Source: Streptomyces sp. Sge12
Lineage (GTDB): Bacteria > Actinomycetota > Actinomycetes > Streptomycetales > Streptomycetaceae
DNA length: 64,000 bases
Assembly (NCBI RefSeq): GCF_002080455.1
Contig: NZ_CP020555.1
Location: 6,298,501 to 6,362,500, forward strand
Direction of reading: 5' to 3'
In this document: in pieces, positions 25,514 to 34,264 of the stretch
Layout: each line of letters opens with the position of its first letter
Numbering within the stretch: the stretch's first letter is position 1
Notes under the pieces: generated by a model
Told to the model about the DNA's origin: nothing
What the model saw: the letters and a program-made list of their open reading frames with translations, nothing else
Database searches by the model: none
Translations under genes and position numbers: made by a program

Positions 25514-26571
25514 TCACCACATCGGGCCTCACGAAGGTCTACCAGTCCCGTGGCCGCGAGGTCACCGCCCTGGACGGCGTCGATCTCCACGTCCGCGAGG
25601 GCGAGGTCTACGGAGTCATCGGCCAGAGCGGCGCGGGCAAGTCCTCCCTGATCCGCTGCGTCAACCTGCTGGAGCGCCCCACCACCGGCACGGTGACCGT
25701 CGACGGCGTCGACCTCACCGCCCTCGCCGGCCGCGGCCGCCGCGCCGGCAAGGAACTCCGCGAAGCCCGCAGCCGCATCGGCATGGTCTTCCAGCACTTC
25801 AACCTGCTGTCCTCGCGGACCGTCCAGGCCAATGTCGAGCTGCCCCTGGAGATCCTCGGCGTCTCCGGCCGCGAGCGCTCCCGCAAGGCCCTCGAACTCC
25901 TCGACCTCGTCGGCCTCGCCGACAAGGCCAAGGCCTACCCGACCCAGCTCTCCGGCGGCCAGAAGCAGCGCGTCGGCATCGCCCGCGCCCTGGCCGGCGA
26001 CCCCAAGGTGCTGCTCTCCGACGAGGCCACGAGCGCCCTGGACCCCGAGACCACCCGCTCCATCCTCCAGCTGCTGCGCGACCTCAACCAGCAGCTCGGC
26101 CTCACCGTGCTGCTCATCACGCACGAGATGGACGTGGTCAAGTCGGTCTGCGACTCGGCCGCCCTGATGAAGAACGGCCGGATCATCGAGTCCGGCACCG
26201 TCGCCGAGCTGCTCGCCACCCCCGGCTCCGAGCTCGCCGGTGAACTCTTCCCGGTCACCGGCACCGCCACCGGCCCCGACCGCACGGTCGTCGACGTCAC
26301 CTTCCACGGCGAAGCGGCCGTCCAGCCGGTCATCTCGCAGCTCTCGCGCACGTACAACATCGACATCTCGATCCTCGGCGCCGCGATGGACACCGTCGCG
26401 GGCCGGCAGATCGGCCGCATGCGCATCGAACTGCCCGGTGGCTACGAGGACAACGTCGTGCCCGTCGGCTTCCTGCGCGAGCAGGGCCTCCAGGTCGACA
26501 TCGTCGAGGGCGCCGAAGCCGCCGACGCCGACACCGAATTCGCCGCGCTGGTCAAGGACGGTGCCAAGTGA
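25510..26571 (+). CDS. metN: methionine ABC transporter ATP-binding protein
   Basis: The 353-residue ATPase has Walker A GQSGAGKSS at residues 38-46, the signature LSGGQKQRVGIARAL, Walker B VLLSDEAT and the H-loop ITHEMD. A C-terminal NIL domain (about residues 265-345, QPVISQLSRTYNIDISILG) binds methionine and inhibits transport when internal methionine is high. It powers uptake with MetI and MetQ encoded next. GTG 25510 begins VITTSGLTKVYQ, the family start; upstream in-frame TTG at 25456 has no support. The stop overlaps the metI GTG. Confidence 0.95.
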   Translation: MITTSGLTKVYQSRGREVTALDGVDLHVREGEVYGVIGQSGAGKSSLIRCVNLLERPTTGTVTVDGVDLTALAGRGRRAGKELREARSRIGMVFQHFNLLSSRTVQANVELPLEILGVSGRERSRKALELLDLVGLADKAKAYPTQLSGGQKQRVGIARALAGDPKVLLSDEATSALDPETTRSILQLLRDLNQQLGLTVLLITHEMDVVKSVCDSAALMKNGRIIESGTVAELLATPGSELAGELFPVTGTATGPDRTVVDVTFHGEAAVQPVISQLSRTYNIDISILGAAMDTVAGRQIGRMRIELPGGYEDNVVPVGFLREQGLQVDIVEGAEAADADTEFAALVKDGAK

Positions 26572-27236
26572 CCTGGTCCGAAATGCAGCCCCTGCTCACC
26601 CAGGGCACCTACGACACCCTCTACATGGTGCTGTGGTCCACCCTGGTGACCGTGCTCGGCGGACTGCCCATCGGCATCCTGCTGGTCCTCACCGACAAGG
26701 GCGGCCTCCTGCAGAACCAGCCGCTCAACAAGGTCCTCGGCGTGATCGTGAACATAGGCCGCTCGCTGCCGTTCATCATCCTGCTGATCTTCCTGATCCC
26801 GGTCACCACCGCGGTCGTCGGCACGTTCATCGGCCCCACCGCCATGATCGTCCCGCTCGCCATCGGCGCCATCCCCTTCTTCGCACGGCTCGTCGAGACG
26901 GCCGTCCGCGAGGTGGACCACGGCCTGATCGAGGCCGTCGAGTCCATGGGCGGCGGCATCCCGACCCTGGTCGGCAAGGTGCTCCTCCCGCAGGCCCTGC
27001 CCTCCCTGGTCGCCGGTGTCACCACCACCGTCATCACCCTCGTCGGCTACTCGGCGATGGCCGGCGCGGTCGGCGGCGAAGGGCTCGGCTCCAAGGCCAT
27101 CACCTACGGTTTCCAGCGCTTCGAGACCGGCTTCATGGTCGCCACCGTCGTGGTCCTGATCGTCCTCGTCACGGTGATCCAGCTGCTCGGCGACGGCGTG
27201 GTCCGCCTCCTCGCCCGTCGCGGCCGCACCGCCTGA
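26568..27236 (+). CDS. metI: methionine ABC transporter permease
   Basis: The 222-residue protein has about five to six membrane helices and the BPD_transp_1 EAA loop EAVESMGGGIPTLVGKVLLPQALP at residues about 125-150, which docks on MetN. The segment GTYDTLYMVLWSTLVTVLGG and the GYSAMAGAVGGEGLG loop are typical of MetI. It forms the membrane channel for methionine (D and L forms in related systems). GTG 26568 overlaps the metN stop. Confidence 0.95.
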   Translation: MTWSEMQPLLTQGTYDTLYMVLWSTLVTVLGGLPIGILLVLTDKGGLLQNQPLNKVLGVIVNIGRSLPFIILLIFLIPVTTAVVGTFIGPTAMIVPLAIGAIPFFARLVETAVREVDHGLIEAVESMGGGIPTLVGKVLLPQALPSLVAGVTTTVITLVGYSAMAGAVGGEGLGSKAITYGFQRFETGFMVATVVVLIVLVTVIQLLGDGVVRLLARRGRTA

Positions 27237-27333
27237 AAAGACTTTCCCCCTCCCCTCATAGAGCCCGCACTTGTCGTGCTTGGGCCACCACCAGCAAGTC
27301 ACCGGTACTTGTTCAGCAAGAAAGGCACTCTTC

Positions 27334-28197
27334 GTGCGTAAGAACATCAAGCTCACCGCCCTCGCCGCCTCGGCCACCGCGCTCGCCCTCGGCCTCACCG
27401 CCTGCGGCAGCTCCTCGGACCCGTCCTCGGCCAAGACGGACGGCGGAAAGACCGACGAGAGCAAGCCCCTCGTCATAGCGGCCTCCCCGAGCCCGCACGC
27501 CGACATCCTGAACTTCGTCAAGGACAAGCTCGCGGCCAAGGAAGGCCTCACGCTCGAGGTCAAGGAGTTCACGGACTACGTCCTGCCGAACACCGCCACC
27601 GAGCAGGGCCAGGTCGCCGGCAACTACTTCCAGCACAAGCCGTACCTCGACGACTTCAACAAGAAGAACAACACGCACGTCGTGCCCGTCGTGAACGTGC
27701 ACCTGGAGCCCCTCGGCCTCTACTCCAAGAAGATCAAGGCCATCGGTGACATCAAGGCCGGCCAGACCATCGCCGTCCCCAACGACACCACCAACGAGGG
27801 CCGCGCCCTCCAGCTGCTCGCCGCCAACAACCTGATCACCCTCAAGGAGGGTGTCGGCACCAGCGCCAAGCTGTCCGACATCACCGACAAGAAGGGCCTG
27901 GAGTTCAAGGAGCTGGAGGCCGCCACGGTCCCGCGCGCCCTGAACGACGTGGACGCCGCGATCATCAACGGCAACTACGCCCTGGAGGCCAAGCTGGCGC
28001 CCGCCAAGGACGCGCTCGTCCTGGAGAAGGCCGAGGGCAACCCCTACGCCAACTTCCTCGCGGTCAAGGAAGGCCAGCAGAACGACCCGCGGATCCAGAA
28101 GCTGGCCAAGCTCCTGAACTCCGACGAGGTCAAGAAGTTCATCGAGGAGAAGTACCAGGGCTCGGTCATCCCGGCCTTCGGCACCCCGGCCTCCTGA
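27334..28197 (+). CDS. metQ: methionine-binding lipoprotein
   Basis: The 287-residue protein has a lipoprotein signal with lipobox LTAC, C24 being the lipidated residue, then a Ser/Thr/Lys linker and the NlpA/MetQ fold (IAASPSPHADILNFVKD, DYVLPNTA, IAVPNDTTNEGRAL, VDAAIINGNYA). It captures methionine outside the membrane for MetNI. GTG 27334 follows AAAGG; the gap of 97 bases from metI contains no obvious promoter, so one transcript is likely. A terminator follows. Confidence 0.95.
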   Translation: MRKNIKLTALAASATALALGLTACGSSSDPSSAKTDGGKTDESKPLVIAASPSPHADILNFVKDKLAAKEGLTLEVKEFTDYVLPNTATEQGQVAGNYFQHKPYLDDFNKKNNTHVVPVVNVHLEPLGLYSKKIKAIGDIKAGQTIAVPNDTTNEGRALQLLAANNLITLKEGVGTSAKLSDITDKKGLEFKELEAATVPRALNDVDAAIINGNYALEAKLAPAKDALVLEKAEGNPYANFLAVKEGQQNDPRIQKLAKLLNSDEVKKFIEEKYQGSVIPAFGTPAS

Positions 28198-28240
28198 ACC
28201 AGGCCCTCCTGAGCCGATTCCACCACCACCGGTCATGAAT

Positions 28241-28278
28241 CTCGGCCCCGCACGCCCCTGACGGCGCGCGGGGCCGAG
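28241..28278 (+). terminator. metNIQ terminator
   Basis: CTCGGCCCCGC (28241-28251) pairs perfectly with GCGGGGCCGAG (28268-28278) around a 16-base loop, 43 bases after the metQ stop. Confidence 0.75.
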
Positions 28279-28433
28279 CTCTGCCCGCTTCCGGGCAACC
28301 CGGCCCTGCACATCACCGGGGCGATGCTGCATGCTGTGGCCTACGACCCGCATGCACGGTCCCGCACGAACGGTCCCGTACCGCGGTCGCATCGCAACAC
28401 GGTCGCACCACGTTCTCAGGCATGGAGCTGCGC

Positions 28434-29132
28434 ATGACTACCACCTTCCCGGACGTCACCATCAGCACGGACCGGCTGGTGCTGCGCCCCTTCGAGGAAG
28501 AGGACGTCACCGCGCTCACCGAGATGATGAACGACGAGCACGTGATCGCCTGGACCGGCGCACCCCACCCCTACACCCCCGCCGAGGCGCACGCCTGGGC
28601 CACCCGCCGCTCCCACGCCGAACGCACCGAGGGCCGCGGCATCGTCCTCGCCGTCACCGAGTTCCTCACCCAGCGCCTCGTCGGCGTCGTCCACCTCCAG
28701 AACACCAACTGGCGCACCCGCGCCACCGAGGTCGGCTACGTCACCGCCCCCTGGGCCCGCGGCGAGGGCTACGCCAGCGAATCCGTCCTCGCCGTCGCCC
28801 AATGGCTCTTCCGCGACCAGGGGTTCGAGCGGCTCGAACTGCGCACCGCCGCCGACAACACCGCCTCGCAGCAGGTGGCGCAGAAGATCGGCTGCATCAG
28901 CGAGGGCGTCCTGCGCAACGCGTGGATAGTGCGTACCCAGACGGCCGACGGCGGCTGGACCGACATCCGTACCGACCTCATCGTCTGGAGCCTGGTCCCC
29001 GAGGACCTCGACGAGGGCGACGGATACGACGGGTACGACAGCTTCGACAGCTACGACGGATACGCCCGTGGCTCCGCCTTCCCGCAGCGGGCCGACGCGA
29101 GCGGCTACCCCGTCGGCGCCGACTGGAAGTGA
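28434..29132 (+). CDS. GNAT acetyltransferase of the RimJ/RimL type with Tyr/Asp-rich tail
   Basis: Residues 1-185 form a GNAT domain close to the ribosomal-protein/N-terminal acetyltransferase group (RLVLRPFEEEDVTAL, VGYVTAPWARGEGYASESV, RLELRTAADNTASQQVAQKIG). The last 45 residues are a low-complexity tail with YDGYDSFDSYDGYA, not part of the family and probably disordered. GGAG at 28424 suits ATG 28434; ATG 28422 is an alternative. It is separated from the cobL gene by 80 bases on the same strand and could be co-transcribed. Substrate unknown. Confidence 0.84.
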   Translation: MTTTFPDVTISTDRLVLRPFEEEDVTALTEMMNDEHVIAWTGAPHPYTPAEAHAWATRRSHAERTEGRGIVLAVTEFLTQRLVGVVHLQNTNWRTRATEVGYVTAPWARGEGYASESVLAVAQWLFRDQGFERLELRTAADNTASQQVAQKIGCISEGVLRNAWIVRTQTADGGWTDIRTDLIVWSLVPEDLDEGDGYDGYDSFDSYDGYARGSAFPQRADASGYPVGADWK

Positions 29133-29212
29133 CCCGATGACCGGGTAGTCTCACCGTGCCCGCGCCCGCCCGACGAAGCTTCCCCCCACCCCAGACCAGG
29201 AGACTGACGACG

Positions 29213-30412
29213 ATGGCCGACCGGGTCACGGTGATCGGCTGGGACGGTTCGCCCCTGACCGCGGGCGCCCGGTCCGCGCTCTCCGCCGCCACCCTCGTGG
29301 CCGGCGCCGCCCACCACCTCGCCCTCCCCGAAGTGCCGCCCACCGCCGAACGCGTCCGGCTGGGCAGCCTCGGCCTCGCCGCACGCCGCATCGCCGGCCA
29401 CCGCGGCACGGCAGTGGTCCTCGCCGACGGCGACCCCGGCTTCTTCGGCGTCGTACGCACCCTGCGCGCCCCGGAGCACGGCCTGGAGGTCGAGGTCGTC
29501 CCGGCCGTCTCCTCCGTCGCCGCCGCCTTCGCCCGCGCCGGCATGCCCTGGGACGACGCCCAGATCGTCGTGGCCCACCCGCGCACCCTGCGCCGCGCCG
29601 TCAACGTCTGCCGCGCCCACGCCAAGGTCGCCGTGCTCACCTCACCCGGCGCCGGCCCCGCGGAACTGGCACTGCTCCTCGAAGGAGTTCACCGCACCTT
29701 CGTCGTCTGCGAGGAACTCGGCACCGACCGCGAACAGGTGAGCGTCCTCACCTCCGACAAGGCCGCCGACCACACCTGGCGCGACCCGAACGTCGTCATC
29801 GTCATCGGCGGCGGGGGACCGACCCCCGCCGACGCCGGCTGGCTGTTCGGCCAGAGCGCCGCCCGGTCCACCGACCGCGGCTGGGCGAGGCCCCGGCCGG
29901 ACGCGGGCGAGGGCGAGTCCGCACAGCTGCGCGCGGCTCAACTGGCCCGCCTCGGCCCGCGCATCGGCGACCTCGTCTGGGACATCGGCGCCGGCTCCGG
30001 CGGGGTGGCCGTGGACGCGGCCGCCCTCGGCGCCGCCGTCATCGCGGTGGACACCGACCCGGCCGCCTGCGACCGCGTAACTGCCGCCGCGCGCACGCGA
30101 GGAGTGCAGGTCCAGGTCGTCGCCGGGCGCGCACCGCACGTACTGGAGAACCTGCCCGAGCCCGATGTCGTCCGGGTCGGCGGAGGCGGCGCTCCCGTCG
30201 TCGCGGCCGTCGCCGAACGCCGTCCCGAACGGATCGTCAGCCACGCCTCCACCCGCGACGAGGCGGAGGCGATCGGCAGGGCACTCACCGAACACGGTTA
30301 CGCCGTCGAGTGCGCGCTGCTCCAGTCCGTCGCCCTGGACCCCCGTACCTGGGCCGAACAGGACCGTTCCGTGGTGTTCCTCCTGGCAGCGGAACGCCCC
30401 GCCACGCGCTGA
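29213..30412 (+). CDS. cobL: precorrin-6Y C5,15-methyltransferase (decarboxylating), CbiE-CbiT fusion
   Basis: The 399-residue protein joins a CbiE-like tetrapyrrole methylase domain (residues 1-200) to a CbiT-like class I methyltransferase (about 235-395) whose SAM-binding motif is VWDIGAGSGGVAVDAA. In aerobic cobalamin synthesis CobL methylates C5 and C15 and decarboxylates the C12 acetate side chain of precorrin-6Y. ATG 29213 follows AGGAG. It heads a small same-strand group of cobalamin genes with the BluB-CobT fusion and the CysG-like gene. Confidence 0.9.
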   Translation: MADRVTVIGWDGSPLTAGARSALSAATLVAGAAHHLALPEVPPTAERVRLGSLGLAARRIAGHRGTAVVLADGDPGFFGVVRTLRAPEHGLEVEVVPAVSSVAAAFARAGMPWDDAQIVVAHPRTLRRAVNVCRAHAKVAVLTSPGAGPAELALLLEGVHRTFVVCEELGTDREQVSVLTSDKAADHTWRDPNVVIVIGGGGPTPADAGWLFGQSAARSTDRGWARPRPDAGEGESAQLRAAQLARLGPRIGDLVWDIGAGSGGVAVDAAALGAAVIAVDTDPAACDRVTAAARTRGVQVQVVAGRAPHVLENLPEPDVVRVGGGGAPVVAAVAERRPERIVSHASTRDEAEAIGRALTEHGYAVECALLQSVALDPRTWAEQDRSVVFLLAAERPATR

Positions 30413-30686
30413 GACGAGGGCCGGGGTAGGCTGGCCGATCGTCGTACTGCCCCGGACGATTCGGGCATCGCGACACCGCCTGGACGCGCGACGTGGCGCA
30501 GTCCACAGAGGACCGTGACGGTTATGGCCGCCACGATCGCCGACGGGCGCGACAATGCTTACTGGTTGTCGTGCCGGCGTATGCGAGACGAGCTCGTCGC
30601 ACCGCAACCCCGCAGGCAAAACCGCTCGGCGGCCCCGTGGGCGACCGGGCGATCGAAGAGGCAACACCGATGGGCGAGGGGTAAGC

Positions 30687-33600
30687 ATGACTGACACCGG
30701 CCAGGTCCCGGGCGAGGGTCACCCGGACAACGCGGGCATGGTGGATCAGCAGGGCGTCCCCGCTCCGGTCCAGATCCCTGCACCGGTCCCCGCTGGCTAC
30801 GCCTTCCAGGACCTCATGGACAATCCGGCCGAGCCGGAGGACGAGGAACTGCTGCTGATGCCGAGCGGCCAGGGCGCGTGGAGCGACCCGCAGGTCGTCC
30901 CGCCGGCCCCCGTCTTCCCCGCCCCGTCCCCCCTCGACGGCCCGCCGATGTACACGGACCCGTCCTACGGCTCCGAGCCCTCCTTCCCCGAGGCCCCGGC
31001 ACCGGCCCCGTACACCGACTTCCCCCCGCCGGTGTTCCCCGACGGCGGCTACAGCGCGGGCGCGCACGAGACGGGCGGCCGTGACTCCGGCGCGCTCGAC
31101 CTCGGCGGCCTCGTCGTCCCGCCGCCCGCGGCCCCCGTCGCCCCGGTGGCCCCCGCGGCTCCCGTCCGGCGCCCGCTGCACATGGGCCCGCCCGTACCCG
31201 AGGCCAACGGCGGGGTCGTACGGTCCCTCGCGGACCGCGGCCCGGCCGCGGCTCCCGCCCCGGCCGCTCCGGCGGCCGCCGTGAGCACCCCGGCGGCGCC
31301 CGTTCCGCTCCGCCAGGCGGGGCCCCCGACCACCGGGCCCGAGTACCTGGACATCCCGCGCGCGGAAACCGCCGCGGGCGAGATCCCGCCGCAGGCCGGC
31401 GCACCGTGGACGCCGGATCCGGCGGCAGAGCCCGCCCGGGCCGCCGTGGAGCCGGAGCCGGAGGCGGCCCCCGCAGAAACGGTGGGCCAGCCCGAGCCGG
31501 TGGCGGCCGAAGAGGTCCAGCCCGAAGCCGTCCAGCCGGTCCAGCCCGTCGAGCCCGCGCCCGAGGCCGTCCGGCCCGAGCCCCTCGCCGTCGAGCCGGA
31601 GCCGCAGCCCGAGCCGATCGCCGTGGAGCCGCTGGCCGTCCGGCCCGAGGCCGAGCCGGAGCCCGCACCGGAGCCGGTGGCCCCCGTGGAGCCGGTGGCG
31701 GCCGCCGGGGCCGAGCCGGTCGGGCCCGAGCCCCTCGCCGTCGAGCCGGAGCCGCAGCCCGAGCCGCTCGCCGTCGAGCCGGTCGCCGTCCAGCCGGAGG
31801 CCGTGGAGCCCCAGCCCGAGCCGGTCGCGCCCGTCGAGCCGGTCGCCGCCGTCGTGGCCGAGCCGGTGCAGCCGGAGCCGGTCCCCGAGCCGGAGCCCCT
31901 CGCCGTCGAGCCCGTGGCCGTCCAGCCCGAGGCCGAACCGGAGCCCGCGCCCGAGCCGGTCGTGGTGGCGCCGGTCGCGGTCGAGCCGGTGGCCGTCGAA
32001 CCGCAGGCCGAGCCGGTGGCCGTGGAGCCCCGGCCCGAGGAAGCGGCCCGGCCCGAGGAGGCAGCCCAGCCCGAGCCCGCCGCGGCGGAGCCCGTCGGCG
32101 AGGCGGCTCCCGGTTATGCCGACGCCGAGCGCGAGGCCGTCCTGCGCGTCATGCGCGAGCGCCGTGACATCCGCAAGGGCTTCCGTACCGACCCGATCCC
32201 GCACGAGGTGCTGCTCCGCGTCCTGGAGGCGGCCCACACCGCGCCCAGCGTCGGCCACTCGCAGCCCTGGGACTTCGTCGTCATCCGCTCCGCCGAGACC
32301 CGCCGGACGATGCACGAGCTCGCCCAGCGCCAGCGCGAGGCCTACGCCAAGTCGCTGCCCAAGGGTCGGGCGAAGCAGTTCAAGGAACTCAAGATCGAGG
32401 CCATCCTCGACACCCCGGTGAACATCGTCGTCACCGCCGACCCCACCCGGGGCGGGCGCCACACCCTCGGCCGGCACACCCAGCCGCAGATGGCCCCGTA
32501 CTCCTCGGCCCTCGCCGTCGAGAACCTCTGGCTCGCCGCGCGCGCCGAAGGCCTCGGCGTCGGCTGGGTCAGCTTCTTCGACGAGCGCGAGATGGTCCGC
32601 GAGCTCGGCCTCCCCGAGCACCTCGAGGTCGTCGCGTACCTCTGCATCGGCTACGTCGACGAGTTCCCCGAGGAGCCCGAGCTGGCCCAGGCCGGCTGGT
32701 CGCAGCGCCGGCCGCTCTCCTGGGTGGTCCACGAGGAGACCTACGGTCGCCGCGCGCTGCCCGGCGAGGAGCCGCACGACCTGCTCTCGGAGACCGTCGC
32801 CAGCATCCGCCCGCTCGACGCGAAGGCGCTCGGCGAGGCCTGGGAGCGGCAGAAGCGCATGACCAAGCCCGCCGGCGCCCTGGGCATGCTGGAGATCATC
32901 TCCGCCCAGCTGGCCGGCCTCTCCCGGGTCTGCCCGCCGCCGATCCCCGAGCCGGCCGCCGTCGCGATCTTCGCCGGTGACCACGGCGTGCACGCCCAGG
33001 GCGTCACCCCGTGGCCGCAGGAGGTCACCACGCAGATGGTCGCCAACTTCCTGGGCGGCGGAGCGGTCTGCAACGCCTTCGCCAACCAGGTGGGCGCCGA
33101 GGTCTGCGTGATCGACGTCGGCGTCGCGGGGGACCTCCCGGCGACCCCCGGCCTCCTGCCCCGCAAGGTCCGCCCCGGTACGGCCGACCTCTCCACCGGC
33201 CCGGCGATGACCCGCGAGGAAGCCGTCGCGGCCATCGAGGTCGGCATCGAGACGGCCCGCGACCTGGTCGCGGCCGGCAACAAGGCCCTCCTCACCGGCG
33301 AGATGGGCATCGCCAACACCACCGTCTCCGCGGCCCTGATCTCGGTGTTCACCGGGGTCGACCCCGCCGAGGTGACCGGTCGGGGCACGGGCATCAACGA
33401 CGAGACGCACGCCCGCAAGGTCGAGGTCGTCCGCCGCGCCCTGGAGCTCCACCAGCCCGACCCGGCCGACCCGATCGGCGTCCTCGCGGCCATCGGCGGC
33501 CTGGAGCACGCGGCCATCGTGGGCCTCCTCCTCGGCGGAGCGTCCCTGCGCACCCCCGTGATCCTGGACGGCGTCAGCGCCGGGGCCGCCGCCCTGGTGG

Positions 33601-33830
33601 CCCGGGCCATCGCCCCCGAATCCCTGTCGGCGTGCATCGCGGGCCACCGCAGCGCGGAGCCGGGCCATGTCGCGGCGCTCAACAAGCTGGGCCTGCGCCC
33701 GCTGGTCGACCTGGACCTCCGCCTCGGCGAGGGCACGGGCGCCCTGCTCGCCCTCCCGCTGGTCCAGAGCGCGGCCCGCGCGATGCACGAGGTCGCCACC
33801 TTCGACTCGGCGGGCGTCACCGAGAAGTAG
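30687..33830 (+). CDS. cobT: BluB-CobT fusion with long Pro/Glu-rich N-terminal region
   Basis: A single 1047-residue frame. Residues about 1-470 are low complexity: acidic/Pro-rich, then from about 245 a dense set of imperfect EPEPQPEP / AVEPVAV repeats. Residues about 475-690 are a nitroreductase-type BluB domain (HTAPSVGHSQPWDFV, RHTQPQMAPYSSA), which makes 5,6-dimethylbenzimidazole from FMNH2 and O2. Residues about 710-1045 are CobT (FAGDHGVHAQGV, GEMGIANTT, GRGTGIND, DGVSAGAAALVA), which converts that base to alpha-ribazole phosphate with nicotinate mononucleotide. The enzyme would thus make and activate the lower ligand of B12 in one chain. ATG 30687 has GCGAGGGG upstream. Confidence 0.9.
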   Translation: MTDTGQVPGEGHPDNAGMVDQQGVPAPVQIPAPVPAGYAFQDLMDNPAEPEDEELLLMPSGQGAWSDPQVVPPAPVFPAPSPLDGPPMYTDPSYGSEPSFPEAPAPAPYTDFPPPVFPDGGYSAGAHETGGRDSGALDLGGLVVPPPAAPVAPVAPAAPVRRPLHMGPPVPEANGGVVRSLADRGPAAAPAPAAPAAAVSTPAAPVPLRQAGPPTTGPEYLDIPRAETAAGEIPPQAGAPWTPDPAAEPARAAVEPEPEAAPAETVGQPEPVAAEEVQPEAVQPVQPVEPAPEAVRPEPLAVEPEPQPEPIAVEPLAVRPEAEPEPAPEPVAPVEPVAAAGAEPVGPEPLAVEPEPQPEPLAVEPVAVQPEAVEPQPEPVAPVEPVAAVVAEPVQPEPVPEPEPLAVEPVAVQPEAEPEPAPEPVVVAPVAVEPVAVEPQAEPVAVEPRPEEAARPEEAAQPEPAAAEPVGEAAPGYADAEREAVLRVMRERRDIRKGFRTDPIPHEVLLRVLEAAHTAPSVGHSQPWDFVVIRSAETRRTMHELAQRQREAYAKSLPKGRAKQFKELKIEAILDTPVNIVVTADPTRGGRHTLGRHTQPQMAPYSSALAVENLWLAARAEGLGVGWVSFFDEREMVRELGLPEHLEVVAYLCIGYVDEFPEEPELAQAGWSQRRPLSWVVHEETYGRRALPGEEPHDLLSETVASIRPLDAKALGEAWERQKRMTKPAGALGMLEIISAQLAGLSRVCPPPIPEPAAVAIFAGDHGVHAQGVTPWPQEVTTQMVANFLGGGAVCNAFANQVGAEVCVIDVGVAGDLPATPGLLPRKVRPGTADLSTGPAMTREEAVAAIEVGIETARDLVAAGNKALLTGEMGIANTTVSAALISVFTGVDPAEVTGRGTGINDETHARKVEVVRRALELHQPDPADPIGVLAAIGGLEHAAIVGLLLGGASLRTPVILDGVSAGAAALVARAIAPESLSACIAGHRSAEPGHVAALNKLGLRPLVDLDLRLGEGTGALLALPLVQSAARAMHEVATFDSAGVTEK
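31420..32095 (+). repeat. in-gene Pro/Glu/Val repeat tract
   Basis: Within the fusion gene, codons for EP, QPEP, AVEP and APVEPVA recur dozens of times with GC-rich codons (gagccg, cccgag, gccgtc), including larger near-duplicates such as the GPEPLAVEPEPQPEP-type unit at about 31567-31620 and 31727-31770. Copy number of such tracts can vary between strains by slippage or recombination. Confidence 0.75.
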
Positions 33831-34264
33831 GACCCACCCCGCGCCTCCGCCGGCGGGGCTGGGATGGCGGGCCCGCGCCCGGTGCCGTGGGGCGGGGACA
33901 CTCCGGGAGGTCCCCGCAGGCCGAGCGAACCCACCGCCGAGCGGCGGGCCGGTCCGGCTGGGGGGTTCGCGAGCCGAGGAGACCTGCCGGAGGGGCACCG
34001 CACCACCGCGAGGCCCCCGGCCGACCCGGAGCAGGCCCGCCGTAGGCGAAGCACCCCGCCCCCGGCCCGCGGGCCGGAAGCCCGCGCGGGGTGGGCCCGG
34101 ACCCGCCGAGCGACCCCGCAGGGGTAGGGCGCAGCCCCGTCCGCGCCTCGGGACGGCCCGAGTCGTATGGTGGACCCGCACCACATCGCCGCACGTCAGC
34201 ACACCGCCGCTCCAGAGCCGCAGCGGCACATCGGAACGACCGCCGCACCAGGAGCCGCACCGCC
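33831..34264. other. 434-base gene-free stretch before the CysG-like gene
   Basis: No ORF with coding bias. It is very GC-rich with several inverted repeats, including CGAACCC...GGGTTCG enclosing a structured segment at about 33924-33971 and the palindrome GGCCCGCGGGCC near 34063-34076. TATGGT at 34166-34171 is a possible -10, giving a leader of about 90 bases to the ATG at 34265. I looked for a cobalamin riboswitch B12-box and did not see one. Confidence 0.5.

Noticed and set aside
30522..34229. 1235-codon open frame on the minus strand
   Set aside because: It mirrors the BluB-CobT fusion gene and is low-complexity Gly/Arg/Leu/Asp; long antisense frames are expected in 72% GC DNA. The plus strand has real domains.
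33831..34264. possible cobalamin riboswitch before the CysG-like gene
   Set aside because: No B12-box or recognisable riboswitch core was seen in this stretch or before cobL and the BluB-CobT gene; only generic GC hairpins. A covariance-model search would settle it.
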